From Planctomycetaceae bacterium (lineage in GTDB: Bacteria; Planctomycetota; Planctomycetia; Planctomycetales; Planctomycetaceae): a stretch of DNA of 64,000 nt. Positions 1 through 8,175 of the stretch are shown piece by piece. Every line of letters begins with the position of its first letter. The first letter of the stretch is position 1. Where the stretch lies: positions 37,133 to 101,132 of the forward strand of contig JAHBXV010000022.1 of NCBI GenBank assembly GCA_019636285.1. Direction: 5' to 3'. The notes beneath the pieces were generated by a model. It was given only the letters and a program-made list of their open reading frames with translations. It did no database searches and was not told where the DNA came from. Position numbers and translations under genes: made by a program.

Positions 1-533
1 GCATGAAACACGGCCGAGACGGACGCACGACCGGTACGATGTTCCCATGCCGTCTGTTCGAGGGGCCAGCGCTCCGCTTGAACCCTCAACTTGTCCAGAT
101 CGACCTGGATCTGTTCCGCCTGCCGCCGCGCCTGCCAGATCGCGTCCGGATTCCGCGCGTCTCTGTGCAGCCGTTCCGCCTGAACTCTCAGGGAACGGGC
201 CGTCTGACGCAACGACTGGCTCTCGGGCTGCTGTTCGAACGTCGCGCCGATCGCTCGCTCCAGATGAGCGATCTCCTCGCGAAGGTCGCCCGCGATCCGC
301 GCGGGATCCTGCTGACGGGAAAATGGCATTCGCCGCCAGTCCGCGTCGGGCAGCGGGACGAATCGATCTTCGGAATGAACTCCTGGCGGCTGCGCCCGGA
401 CTTCCTGAAACAACGCCAGGCTCGTGAGAATGACGAGAATCGTCAGCAAAGCCAGCCGCCCATTCCACCGGGGCGACGCATCGCGCACCGTGGAATCCGT
501 TGGCAAGGTAGTCGCTCCGAAACCGTGCATCAT
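1..533 (-). CDS. Partial secreted or membrane-anchored protein with helical region, function unknown
   Basis: The frame is open on the minus strand from an ATG at 533 to the left edge, so the 3' end is missing. The first 177 residues are visible. Residues 1-25 are polar, followed by a hydrophobic stretch (about 26-43, rich in Leu/Ile/Ala) ending at VRAQP, which fits a signal peptide or signal anchor. After it comes an acidic/aromatic segment, then a long run rich in Glu, Arg, Gln and Leu (about 80-170) that should be helical, perhaps coiled coil. A second ATG directly follows the first. I recognise no family. The reading frame is more convincing than competing plus-strand frames because it has an export signal and ordinary composition. 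Confidence 0.6.
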   Translation of the reverse strand, partial: MMHGFGATTLPTDSTVRDASPRWNGRLALLTILVILTSLALFQEVRAQPPGVHSEDRFVPLPDADWRRMPFSRQQDPARIAGDLREEIAHLERAIGATFEQQPESQSLRQTARSLRVQAERLHRDARNPDAIWQARRQAEQIQVDLDKLRVQAERWPLEQTAWEHRTGRASVSAVFH

Positions 534-883
534 GCGAACTCCGGGGGTGAACTCAACATTGAGACCTGCGATTCCCCCACAGCACAAACGGCATGCCGCC
601 CCGGAAATTTGTCTTCCCGCCATCTCACCGAGCAACGCAACCAATTTCTGAAAAACATCTTGCGCCTCACGCTCCCTAAAGCCCCGTGACGATCCGTGAT
701 ATCCTTTTGACGACATTCCGCGTCTGAGTGGCGACACTCCTCGCGTTGTTTGGAGTGCCGTTCGCTGACAAAATCTGATTCACCACGGAGACTCCGCCTT
801 TGTGTCTGGCGAAGTTCCGGCGTATCGCGGATATCGAAACATCCAAGCGGCAAACGATCGATCTGGGCGGAAGCGAGGCAGAT
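534..883. other. Intergenic region between divergent genes
   Basis: About 350 bases separate the truncated minus-strand gene from the esterase on the plus strand. It should carry promoters for both. Short open frames cross it, but none has a signal peptide, a recognisable motif or sensible composition. I see no RNA gene. Confidence 0.4.
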
Positions 884-1630
884 GTGCGACAGCGGCGAGC
901 GGAGTGGGCAGAATTGTCAGGGCTGGTCTGCGAGCCGGACGAACCCGACAAAGTCGACGGAATCGTCATGCTTTGCCACGGCTATGGCGCGCCGGGGACG
1001 GATCTGGTTGGCCTCGCCGGTTACTTCGACGCCACATTTCCCGAACTGAGCCGCCGAACCGCATTCGTTTTCCCGGCGGCTCCCGTCGACCTTTCCGATT
1101 ACGGTCTCTTTGGCGGGCGCGCGTGGTGGCTGCTCAATATGCAGCGTTTGCAGGAACAGGTCGCGGCGTCCCGCTTTGAAGACCTGATCGACGAGCAACC
1201 TGACGGGATGATCGACGCCAGCGTCGTCCTGACCGCCGCCATCGACCAATGCCTCGCCGAATTCGGCCTCGCCCACGATCGGCTGATTCTGGGAGGGTTT
1301 TCCCAAGGGGCCATGATTTCCACGCAAACCGCCCTGAGCTTGAAGTCGCCTCCCGCCGGATTGGCACTCTTCTCGGGCATGCTCATCAATGCCGCCGAGT
1401 GGGACCAAAAGCTCGATCGGCCCGATAGATTTCCGGTCTGCCAATCGCACGGCGTGGGCGACCCCATTCTGCCGATCAGCACGGCCCGTATGCTCCAGCA
1501 GCGATTTGAGGCGAAGGGCTGGCAAGTTGACTACACCGAGTTTCGCGGCAGTCATGAAATCCCCGCCGTCGCCCTGAAACGATGCGGAGAATTTCTCGCG
1601 CGGCAGCTTCCTCCTCTCGCCACCTCATGA
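884..1630 (+). CDS. Alpha/beta hydrolase, phospholipase/carboxylesterase family
   Basis: A predicted cytoplasmic serine hydrolase of the carboxylesterase/lysophospholipase (Abhydrolase_2) family, which cleaves short ester bonds. Visible signatures are the oxyanion-strand segment VMLCHGYGAPG near the N-terminus, the nucleophile elbow GGFSQGA with the catalytic serine, an aspartate in GVGDPILP, and a late histidine in FRGSHEIP, in the order expected for a Ser-Asp-His triad. Length is about 248 residues with the GTG start at 884, which has GAGG five bases upstream; a TTG at 800 would add 28 residues that do not look like family sequence. No signal peptide. The next gene's open frame overlaps its end, but that gene's likely start is downstream at 1759. 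The substrate cannot be read from sequence. Confidence 0.85.
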   Translation: MRQRRAEWAELSGLVCEPDEPDKVDGIVMLCHGYGAPGTDLVGLAGYFDATFPELSRRTAFVFPAAPVDLSDYGLFGGRAWWLLNMQRLQEQVAASRFEDLIDEQPDGMIDASVVLTAAIDQCLAEFGLAHDRLILGGFSQGAMISTQTALSLKSPPAGLALFSGMLINAAEWDQKLDRPDRFPVCQSHGVGDPILPISTARMLQQRFEAKGWQVDYTEFRGSHEIPAVALKRCGEFLARQLPPLATS

Positions 1631-1758
1631 CGCGAGGACGCGCCAGCTCACCTTTCCGACGAAGTTGTTGGTTTCACCTCCCGCAGGCTCGGATTTCGCC
1701 CCGGTCACAACCTACAATCTTCGCGGATACTTGCGTTCTTTGTCGGACCCGTCCCGCA

Positions 1759-4014
1759 ATGCTTCGATCCCCCTCGGTTTTCACCGCGTCCCGAACGTCG
1801 TCTCCCCCGCCGGGATTCGCGTCCCGTCGCCTTCTGGCCGCGATGTTCTTGCTCGCCGTCTTCGTCCGCGGCGCGATCCCGCCGTCGACATTCGCCCAGG
1901 AGGCTCCCGCCGGATCCGCCGACGTCGCCACCGTGGGATGGCAAGGAAAGTATCGTCTCGGCTACTGGTCGTTCGTTCGGCTTGGGAACAGTGCCGAGCT
2001 CGCCGACGCAACGGCCGTCGAGATCACTGTCCCCGATCCCGAAGGCCATGAGGTTCACTATCGGTCCGATTTGACCCCGACGTCTCGCCTCGCCTGGTTT
2101 CGCTGCGGACAGCTCACCGACCGCGCGACGCTCACGATCTTTCGAAACGACGAGGTTCTCAACCGGATTGCTTTGCGTGACACCGCATCTCCCGTCTGGC
2201 CAGCAGCGCTTCCGGCCGATCGCGAAATTCTGCTGACGATCGGGTCGCCGGGCGGTTTTGATCAGGATTCCTTCGATGCCAGCGGCATCGACGTCGTCGC
2301 GCTTTCGGACATCGCCGAACTTCCCGACGACGCTCGCGCGCTGGACGCCGTCACCTGGCTTGTCGTAAATGGTCCGCCCGATGGCTTTTCCCCGACGCAG
2401 ATAGAGGCCATTCAAACGTGGGTCCAGAATGGCGGACGTTTGCTAATCGCGCTGGGCCGTCCGCAGTCCGAATTGCCCGCGCATCCCTTGCTCGACTGGT
2501 TGCCGGTCACTTGGGGCGAATCGTCCACCGAAGCGATCGAACTGGCTGGTCTTGAAGCCATTTCCGGACGCAACACCCGCATTCCCATGCGTTCCCGACC
2601 GGTCATTCCCCGCTTCCAGCCCACCGCCGGCGTGGTCCAGGCAAAGAGTCAGCGGGATCCCCTGCTCGCGCGACTCCCTGTCGGGTTTGGCGAAGTCACC
2701 CTGCTCGCGTTTGATCTTTCAAAACCTCCCCTCACCCAGTGGGTCGCATTCAGCGATTTCACGCGTCGGCTGACGCCCCGAGCCGACGCCCGAGCCGAAC
2801 CCAGCCGACCTGGCAGCCGCGAACAGATCGCTTCGACCGGAGTAACCGATCTCGGCACGCAGGTCTTTGAAACCGTCACGCACGACCCGCGTGTCTCGCG
2901 GCCCACCCCCTGGTTGATTCTCGTTCTCATCCTGGGCTACGCGGCCATCATTGGTCCGCTCGATTACCTCCTCGTTCAGAAGGGGTTGAAACGCCCGCTC
3001 TGGGCTTGGGTCACGCTGCCCGCCATCGTCGCGGCCATCGCCTGGCTTTCCGCGAGCGCCGCGGTTCACATGAATGGTTCCGAGCAACGCGCCCGTCAAT
3101 TATCCGTCGCCGACTACGACGCCGCCTCGGGACTCCGCCGCGAAACCACCTGGTGGTCGGTCATGTCGCCCGAATCGCGCCGCGCCGATCTCGCGGTCTC
3201 GCCGGACCAACCGAGTGGGTCGACCTTGTCGAGAACTTGGGACTGGTTCGGGCCGGCCGAATCCACGTTTGGCGGACTGTATCGCAAACCCGGCATGCGG
3301 ATCGGACTGTCGGAATACTGGCACGAAGGCGGAGAACTGCGGCAGGTTCCCCTGCTCAAGTGGGGAACCAAGGCATTCTTCAATGCCTCGTTGTCGCGAG
3401 TCGAATCCCCCATCACGGTGAAGTTGTCCAGCAATTCTCTTGGACGGCTTTCCGGAACTGTTGAACACCGCCTGGACGGAGTTCTGGAAGACTGGATGCT
3501 CGCCTACGCCAATCGAATCTACCTCATTGGCGGAGACGAATTTGGCGCGACCGCGCCTCCCTGGAATCCCGGCGAACCGCTGGACCTCAACGGTCCGCGC
3601 ATCGTCCAGCGCGAGCTGCGCGCGGTTCTCATGCGCACGAGCGCCAGAAGCGAGCGTGCAACCGGGAAGCTCCATTCCGACATCGTCCTGGAACGGGAAC
3701 CCTACGATGCCCAGTCCCGCGATCCCTACGACGTCGCGAGAATGCTGACGTTTCATGGCCATGTCGCCGACAGTGGCTACACCGGTCTGACCAATCGCCT
3801 GCTGACCGATCTCGACCTTTCGCGGCAGCTCAGCCTGGGCCGGGCGGTCCTGTTTGCACGGCTGCGGAGGAATTCCGATGGCGAAAAAGATGGCCGGGTC
3901 GCGCTGGACGGAAAGCCGCTCGCTCCTTCGCCTGATGACGCGTTTGTCCGGCTGATTCTTCCGGTCGAGTCGACTGGCGAAATCCCGCTGGTGCTCCCCA
4001 AGTTGACTGAATAG
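1759..4014 (+). CDS. Large membrane protein with N-terminal signal peptide, ABC-transporter neighbour
   Basis: A 751-residue exported/membrane protein. The open frame extends upstream to 1582, but the ATG at 1759 is followed by a basic region and a hydrophobic core (LLAAMFLLAVFV) ending in FAQ, a good signal peptide, so I chose it. The ectodomain runs to about residue 380; a segment around VTWLVVNGPPDGFSPTQ followed by WVQNGGRLLIALG resembles the DUF4350/glutamine-amidotransferase-like fold found in GldG-type ABC partners. Two membrane helices follow (about 385-405 and 414-436, separated by a basic LVQKGLKRP loop), then a C-terminal domain of about 300 residues. The gene lies 29 bases before an ABC ATPase gene and is probably co-transcribed. 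I infer an accessory role to that transporter; no enzymatic motif is visible. Confidence 0.7.
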   Translation: MLRSPSVFTASRTSSPPPGFASRRLLAAMFLLAVFVRGAIPPSTFAQEAPAGSADVATVGWQGKYRLGYWSFVRLGNSAELADATAVEITVPDPEGHEVHYRSDLTPTSRLAWFRCGQLTDRATLTIFRNDEVLNRIALRDTASPVWPAALPADREILLTIGSPGGFDQDSFDASGIDVVALSDIAELPDDARALDAVTWLVVNGPPDGFSPTQIEAIQTWVQNGGRLLIALGRPQSELPAHPLLDWLPVTWGESSTEAIELAGLEAISGRNTRIPMRSRPVIPRFQPTAGVVQAKSQRDPLLARLPVGFGEVTLLAFDLSKPPLTQWVAFSDFTRRLTPRADARAEPSRPGSREQIASTGVTDLGTQVFETVTHDPRVSRPTPWLILVLILGYAAIIGPLDYLLVQKGLKRPLWAWVTLPAIVAAIAWLSASAAVHMNGSEQRARQLSVADYDAASGLRRETTWWSVMSPESRRADLAVSPDQPSGSTLSRTWDWFGPAESTFGGLYRKPGMRIGLSEYWHEGGELRQVPLLKWGTKAFFNASLSRVESPITVKLSSNSLGRLSGTVEHRLDGVLEDWMLAYANRIYLIGGDEFGATAPPWNPGEPLDLNGPRIVQRELRAVLMRTSARSERATGKLHSDIVLEREPYDAQSRDPYDVARMLTFHGHVADSGYTGLTNRLLTDLDLSRQLSLGRAVLFARLRRNSDGEKDGRVALDGKPLAPSPDDAFVRLILPVESTGEIPLVLPKLTE

Positions 4015-4043
4015 CTTACATCCTGACTGCGGATACCCTTCTC

Positions 4044-4976
4044 GTGATCGAGACGCGACAACTCACCAAGCGCTACGGCTCGCTCATCGCCGCCAACGAG
4101 ATCACTCTCAGTCTGGCGCCCGGCGATGTCTTCGGCTTCATCGGGCCCAACGGGTCGGGCAAGACGACCACGATGCGCATGATCGCCACGCTGCTGCAGC
4201 CCGACTACGGCGAAGCCTACGTGTGCGGCCAGTCGATCTATACCAACCCGACGGAAATCCGCCGCCTGGTCGGTTACATGCCCGACTTCTTCGGTGTGTA
4301 CGACGATATGACCGTCATCGAATATCTCGAATTCTTCGCGGCCGCCTACCGCATCAACGGTCCCGGCCGCCGCAAGGTCTGTGAGGAAAAGCTCGAACTC
4401 GTCGACATGGCCTTCAAGCGCGACGCCATGGTCAACCAACTTTCGCGCGGCCAGACTCAGCGAATCGGTCTGGCCCGCACGCTGCTCCACGATCCGCAGG
4501 TTCTGTTGCTCGACGAACCGGCGAGCGGCCTCGATCCGCGAGCCCGTATCGAAATTCGCAACCTGCTCCGACGGCTGGGACAGATGAAGAAGACGGTCAT
4601 CGTCTCCAGCCACATCTTGCCCGAACTCGCCGATGTCTGTACTCGCGTCGGGATGATCGAAAAGGGAATCCTGATCGTCGATGGCGACGTCGACGAAGTG
4701 ATGAAGAAGGCCCGGCAGCAGCAGCTCCTGCATGTGCGCGTCAAAGAGAACCTGGCCGGCGCCGCGGAAATCGTGGCCGCCCATCCCATGGTCGACAAGG
4801 TGACCGATTCGCTGCAGAAAGGAACGCTGGACGTCACGCTCAAACCCGGTGTTGACGACTACAGCTTCCTGCCATCGCTGCTCATTGAAAATGGCTTCCA
4901 GTTGACGTTGTTCCGCGAGGAAGAAGTTAATCTCGAAACGGCCTTCCTCGCGTTGACCAAGGGCCTCGTGCAGTAA
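4044..4976 (+). CDS. ABC transporter ATP-binding protein
   Basis: A 310-residue ATPase subunit of an ABC exporter, starting at GTG 4044. It has the Walker A motif GPNGSGKTT (about residues 34-42), the Q-loop region at VGYMPDFFGVYDDMTV, an ABC signature reading LSRGQTQR, Walker B LLLDEPASGLD, and the switch histidine in VSSHILPELA. The C-terminal 80 residues resemble the extension of the CcmA/NatA/drug-export class. No permease gene is adjacent; the membrane protein upstream is the only candidate partner in view. The substrate is unknown. LutB follows within about 115 bases, but nothing links the two functionally. Confidence 0.9.
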   Translation: MIETRQLTKRYGSLIAANEITLSLAPGDVFGFIGPNGSGKTTTMRMIATLLQPDYGEAYVCGQSIYTNPTEIRRLVGYMPDFFGVYDDMTVIEYLEFFAAAYRINGPGRRKVCEEKLELVDMAFKRDAMVNQLSRGQTQRIGLARTLLHDPQVLLLDEPASGLDPRARIEIRNLLRRLGQMKKTVIVSSHILPELADVCTRVGMIEKGILIVDGDVDEVMKKARQQQLLHVRVKENLAGAAEIVAAHPMVDKVTDSLQKGTLDVTLKPGVDDYSFLPSLLIENGFQLTLFREEEVNLETAFLALTKGLVQ

Positions 4977-5092
4977 CCGCTCTTCAATTGCAGGCACGCT
5001 TTTTTCGCATTGGCCCGGCGTTTTGCGGTAGCATGAAGGTTCAGGGTCGCAAGGATCCGAGTCGTTCGCCTGTCGTCCGAAAAGAGTTTGAA

Positions 5093-6475
5093 ATGGTTTC
5101 CGCCGGAGTGGTCGATCATCCCCAGACCGCGGCGAAGTTCGTCGCCAATGCCGGTCGTGCCTCGTGGCACGATCAGGCACTGTGGTTCGTGCGTGCCCGC
5201 CGCGACAAAGCCGTCCAGACGCTCCCCGAATGGGAAGAACTCCGCGTGACGGCCGCGCAGATCAAAACGCACACGATGTCGCGGCTGGCCGACTATCTCG
5301 AAGAGTTCGAGCGGCAGGCCACCAGGCTCGGCGCGACGGTTCACTGGGCCCGCACGCCTGTTGAACACAACGAGATCGTCCTGTCGATTCTCCAAAAGCA
5401 CAATGCGACCCGCGTTGTCAAAAGTAAGTCGATGCTGACCGAGGAATGCCACCTCAATCCGTTCCTCGAACGGCATGGCGTGCGCGTCACGGATACCGAC
5501 CTTGGCGAATGGATCGTCCAGCTTCGCGAAGAGCCCCCCAGCCACATCGTGATGCCCGCCATTCACATCAAGAAAGAAGAAGTCGGCGAGCTGTTCCATC
5601 AGCATCTCGGCACCACGGCTGGCGCGACCGATCCGCCCTACCTTGTAAACGCCGCCCGTCAGCGTTTGCGGCAGGAGTTTCTCGAAGCTGAAGTTGGCAT
5701 CACCGGCGTCAATTTCGCCATCGCCGAGACCGGCGGCTTCGTCGTCTGCACCAACGAAGGAAATGCCGACCTCGGCGTTTCACTCCCCAAGGTTCACATC
5801 GCCTGCATGGGGATCGAAAAACTCATCCCGCGAGCCAAAGACCTCGGAATTTTTCTGCGGATTTTGGGCCGGTCTGCCACGGGGCAGCCCATCACGACCT
5901 ACTCCTCACACTTCCACGGCCCGCAGCCCGGCGGGGAGCTTCACATCGTGCTGGTCGACAACGGTCGCAGCGCGATCTTGGGCAGCCCCGAGTTCCGACG
6001 ATCGCTGCATTGCATTCGCTGCGGGGCCTGTATGAATACCTGCCCGGTCTACAGACGTAGCGGAGGGCACAGCTATCAGACCACCATCCCCGGCCCCATC
6101 GGTTCGATTCTCGCCCCCTCGCGCGATGCGAAGACTTACTCCAGCCTGCCGTATGCGTGCAGCCTGTGCGGTTCCTGCACCGACGTCTGCCCCGTGAAAA
6201 TCGACTTGCACACGCAACTTCTGACTTGGCGCAAAGAAATCGCCCTCCGGAAGTTGCTCCCCCTCTCCAAGAAGTGGGGCATGTCTGCGACCGCATTCAT
6301 CCTGCGGAATCCGGCGATCTACCGGATGGCAGGCTGGATGGGCCGAAACATTCTCCCCCGGCTCCCTCGCTTTATGGTGTACCATCGTTTCAATGATTGG
6401 GGCCGCCAGCGCGAACTCCCGCCAATGCCGCGCCAAAGTTTTCAGCAGTGGTATCGCGAGAATCGGAAGAAGTAG
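5093..6475 (+). CDS. lutB: LutB-type lactate-utilisation iron-sulfur protein
   Basis: A 460-residue homologue of LutB, the iron-sulfur subunit of the LutABC complex that oxidises L-lactate to pyruvate in the cytoplasm. The N-terminal two thirds form the LUD domain (visible in GITGVNFAIAETGGFV). Two ferredoxin-like 4Fe-4S motifs follow: CIRCGACMNTCP from about residue 307 and CSLCGSCTDVCP from about residue 356. The C-terminal tail (KWGMSATAF, RFNDWGRQRELPPMP) matches the family. The ATG at 5093 was preferred over TTG 4988 and ATG 5033 because family similarity begins just after it. lutA and lutC are not adjacent; a LutC gene lies at 33044. The downstream gene is a DUF1501 protein, a combination I associate with planctomycetes. 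Confidence 0.9.
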   Translation: MVSAGVVDHPQTAAKFVANAGRASWHDQALWFVRARRDKAVQTLPEWEELRVTAAQIKTHTMSRLADYLEEFERQATRLGATVHWARTPVEHNEIVLSILQKHNATRVVKSKSMLTEECHLNPFLERHGVRVTDTDLGEWIVQLREEPPSHIVMPAIHIKKEEVGELFHQHLGTTAGATDPPYLVNAARQRLRQEFLEAEVGITGVNFAIAETGGFVVCTNEGNADLGVSLPKVHIACMGIEKLIPRAKDLGIFLRILGRSATGQPITTYSSHFHGPQPGGELHIVLVDNGRSAILGSPEFRRSLHCIRCGACMNTCPVYRRSGGHSYQTTIPGPIGSILAPSRDAKTYSSLPYACSLCGSCTDVCPVKIDLHTQLLTWRKEIALRKLLPLSKKWGMSATAFILRNPAIYRMAGWMGRNILPRLPRFMVYHRFNDWGRQRELPPMPRQSFQQWYRENRKK

Positions 6476-6541
6476 GGCGGAGCTTTCAGGCGTCAGCTAT
6501 CAGGTATCAGCAAGAATCTTGAGATCCACTTGGAGATGGCC

Positions 6542-7999
6542 ATGACGTTCGATCGTCGTGAAATGCTCGCCCGGACGGGATGTGGATTCGGACTGCTGGG
6601 CCTTGCGGGACTTTTGCAGGACGACGGACTGCTGCGGACAGCCGCCGCCGACTCGCTGGGGAAGCGTGCCCTTCAACCCCTGGCGCCGCAGCAGCCACAC
6701 TTCCCGGCGAAGGCCACGCGCGTCATCTGGATCTTCGTCAACGGTGGCCCCAGCCATGTTGACACCTGGGACTACAAGCCGGCCCTCGAAAAGTGGGACG
6801 GCAAGTCGATGACGGAGTTCGACAGCGGCTTCGAAAACACCACGGGGTTCTTCAAGAACGCCGTCGGCAACCTGATGAAGTCACCCTTCGAATTTCGGCC
6901 GCGCGGCGAATGCGGGAAGATGGTCTCGTCGATCTTTCCCCATCTGGGCGAACACGTCGACAAGATGGCCTTCATCCACTCGGGCTTTACCGAGTCGAAC
7001 AATCACTCTCCCGCCCTGTTCGCCATGAACACCGGCCTGCCCCGCATGGGTTTTCCCTGCGTCGGGTCGTGGGTGACTTACGGGTTGGGGAGCGAAAGCA
7101 GCGACCTGCCCGGCTTCGTCGTGATGAGCGACCCGAAGGGACGCGGACTTCCCAAAGGCCATGCCGCCAACTGGAGCGCGGGATTCCTCCCCGGCGTCTT
7201 CCAGGGAACCCATCTGCGTCCGACGGGCGACCCCATCGACAATCTCGGACGTCTCCCTTCAACCTCGGAAACGACACAGCGGAACCAGCTCGATCTTCTC
7301 AAACGGCTGAACGGCGAACATCTGGCTGAGCATCCCGGCGAATCGGAACTGGCGGCCCGCATCGAAAGTTTTGAACTCGCCTTTCGCATGCAGGCCGGTG
7401 CCCCGGAAGCCCTCGACTTCGCCAGCGAAACGCGCGCGACGCAGGATCGTTACGGCATCGACCGCCCCGAGTGCGACCACTTCGCCCGCCAATGCCTGAT
7501 GGCTCGCCGACTGGTGGAACGCGGCGTGCGATTCATTCAGATCTACTCGGGCGGTATGGAAAATCAGCGGTCATGGGATGGCCACAACGACATTCATGGC
7601 AACCACTCCCAGTTCGCTGGAGAGACCGATCAGCCGGTCGCCGCCCTCCTCGGCGATCTCGCAGAACGCGGCTTGCTCGACGAAACACTCGTCATCTGGT
7701 GCGGAGAATTCGGCCGCCTCCCCATCGCCCAGATTTCCGCGAAACCCGGTCGCGATCACAACCCCCATTGCTTCACGGCCTGGCTCGCCGGGGGCGGCGT
7801 CAAGGGAGGCGTCTCGTACGGCGAGTCCGACGACGTCGGCTACAAGGCAGCCGTCAACCGCGTCCACCTCAACGACCTGCACGCCACGATCCTCAAGCTC
7901 CTGGGCATGGATCACACCCGCCTGACCTACCGCTACAACGGCCGCGACTTCCGCCTCACGGACGTCGCCGGCGAAGTGATTCAAGACATCCTCGCCTGA
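6542..7999 (+). CDS. DUF1501 family protein, Tat-exported
   Basis: A 485-residue member of DUF1501, a sulfatase/alkaline-phosphatase-like family of unknown activity that is abundant in planctomycetes. The start at 6542 is supported by GGAG six bases upstream and gives MTFDRREMLARTG, a twin-arginine signal followed by a hydrophobic LLGLAGLL core; ATG 6536 is an alternative. Family landmarks are FVNGGPSHVDTWDYKP near the N-terminus, ESNNHSPALFAMNTG, GVRFIQIYSGG, and a metal-site-like GEFGRLP with a following GRDHNPHCF. DUF1501 genes usually sit beside a DUF1549/DUF1553 (PSD1) gene. Here the upstream neighbour is lutB, and the PSD1-type gene is more than 20 kb away. Confidence 0.9.
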   Translation: MTFDRREMLARTGCGFGLLGLAGLLQDDGLLRTAAADSLGKRALQPLAPQQPHFPAKATRVIWIFVNGGPSHVDTWDYKPALEKWDGKSMTEFDSGFENTTGFFKNAVGNLMKSPFEFRPRGECGKMVSSIFPHLGEHVDKMAFIHSGFTESNNHSPALFAMNTGLPRMGFPCVGSWVTYGLGSESSDLPGFVVMSDPKGRGLPKGHAANWSAGFLPGVFQGTHLRPTGDPIDNLGRLPSTSETTQRNQLDLLKRLNGEHLAEHPGESELAARIESFELAFRMQAGAPEALDFASETRATQDRYGIDRPECDHFARQCLMARRLVERGVRFIQIYSGGMENQRSWDGHNDIHGNHSQFAGETDQPVAALLGDLAERGLLDETLVIWCGEFGRLPIAQISAKPGRDHNPHCFTAWLAGGGVKGGVSYGESDDVGYKAAVNRVHLNDLHATILKLLGMDHTRLTYRYNGRDFRLTDVAGEVIQDILA

Positions 8000-8036
8000 C
8001 GCGAAGATGTTTCAGTCCACCATCATGCATTCCTAA

Positions 8037-8165
8037 CGTGTGCCACTGGCTCCGCCAGTGCGATTTCTCGTTACGACTACTCGATACCAGGCTCCGCCTG
8101 GGATCGCCTCTTCCTGAGGCTCCGCCTCACTCAACCATGAACGAGGCAGAGCCTGGGTACCAATG
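8037..8165. repeat. Cluster of short palindromic intergenic repeats
   Basis: Between the converging DUF1501 and halogenase-like genes are three small hairpin motifs. One is GTGCCACTGGC-TCC-GCCAGTG at 8039-8060; a second pairs CCAGGC with GCCTGG at 8087-8101; a third, GAGGCTCCGCCTC, lies at 8116-8128. A further GGCAGAGCCTGGGTACC segment (8145-8161) is a diverged inverted copy of the second. Related copies of the first motif occur at 16791-16900. They lie where a bidirectional terminator would be expected, but there is no T-run. Confidence 0.6.
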
Positions 8166-8175
8166 CATTTGGCTG

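Noticed and set aside
3..689. 228-codon plus-strand frame at the left edge
   Set aside because: The minus-strand frame opposite has a signal peptide and better protein composition.
3777..5180. 467-codon minus-strand frame across the ABC ATPase
   Set aside because: The opposite strand carries a perfect ABC ATPase; the minus-strand frame shows no family features.
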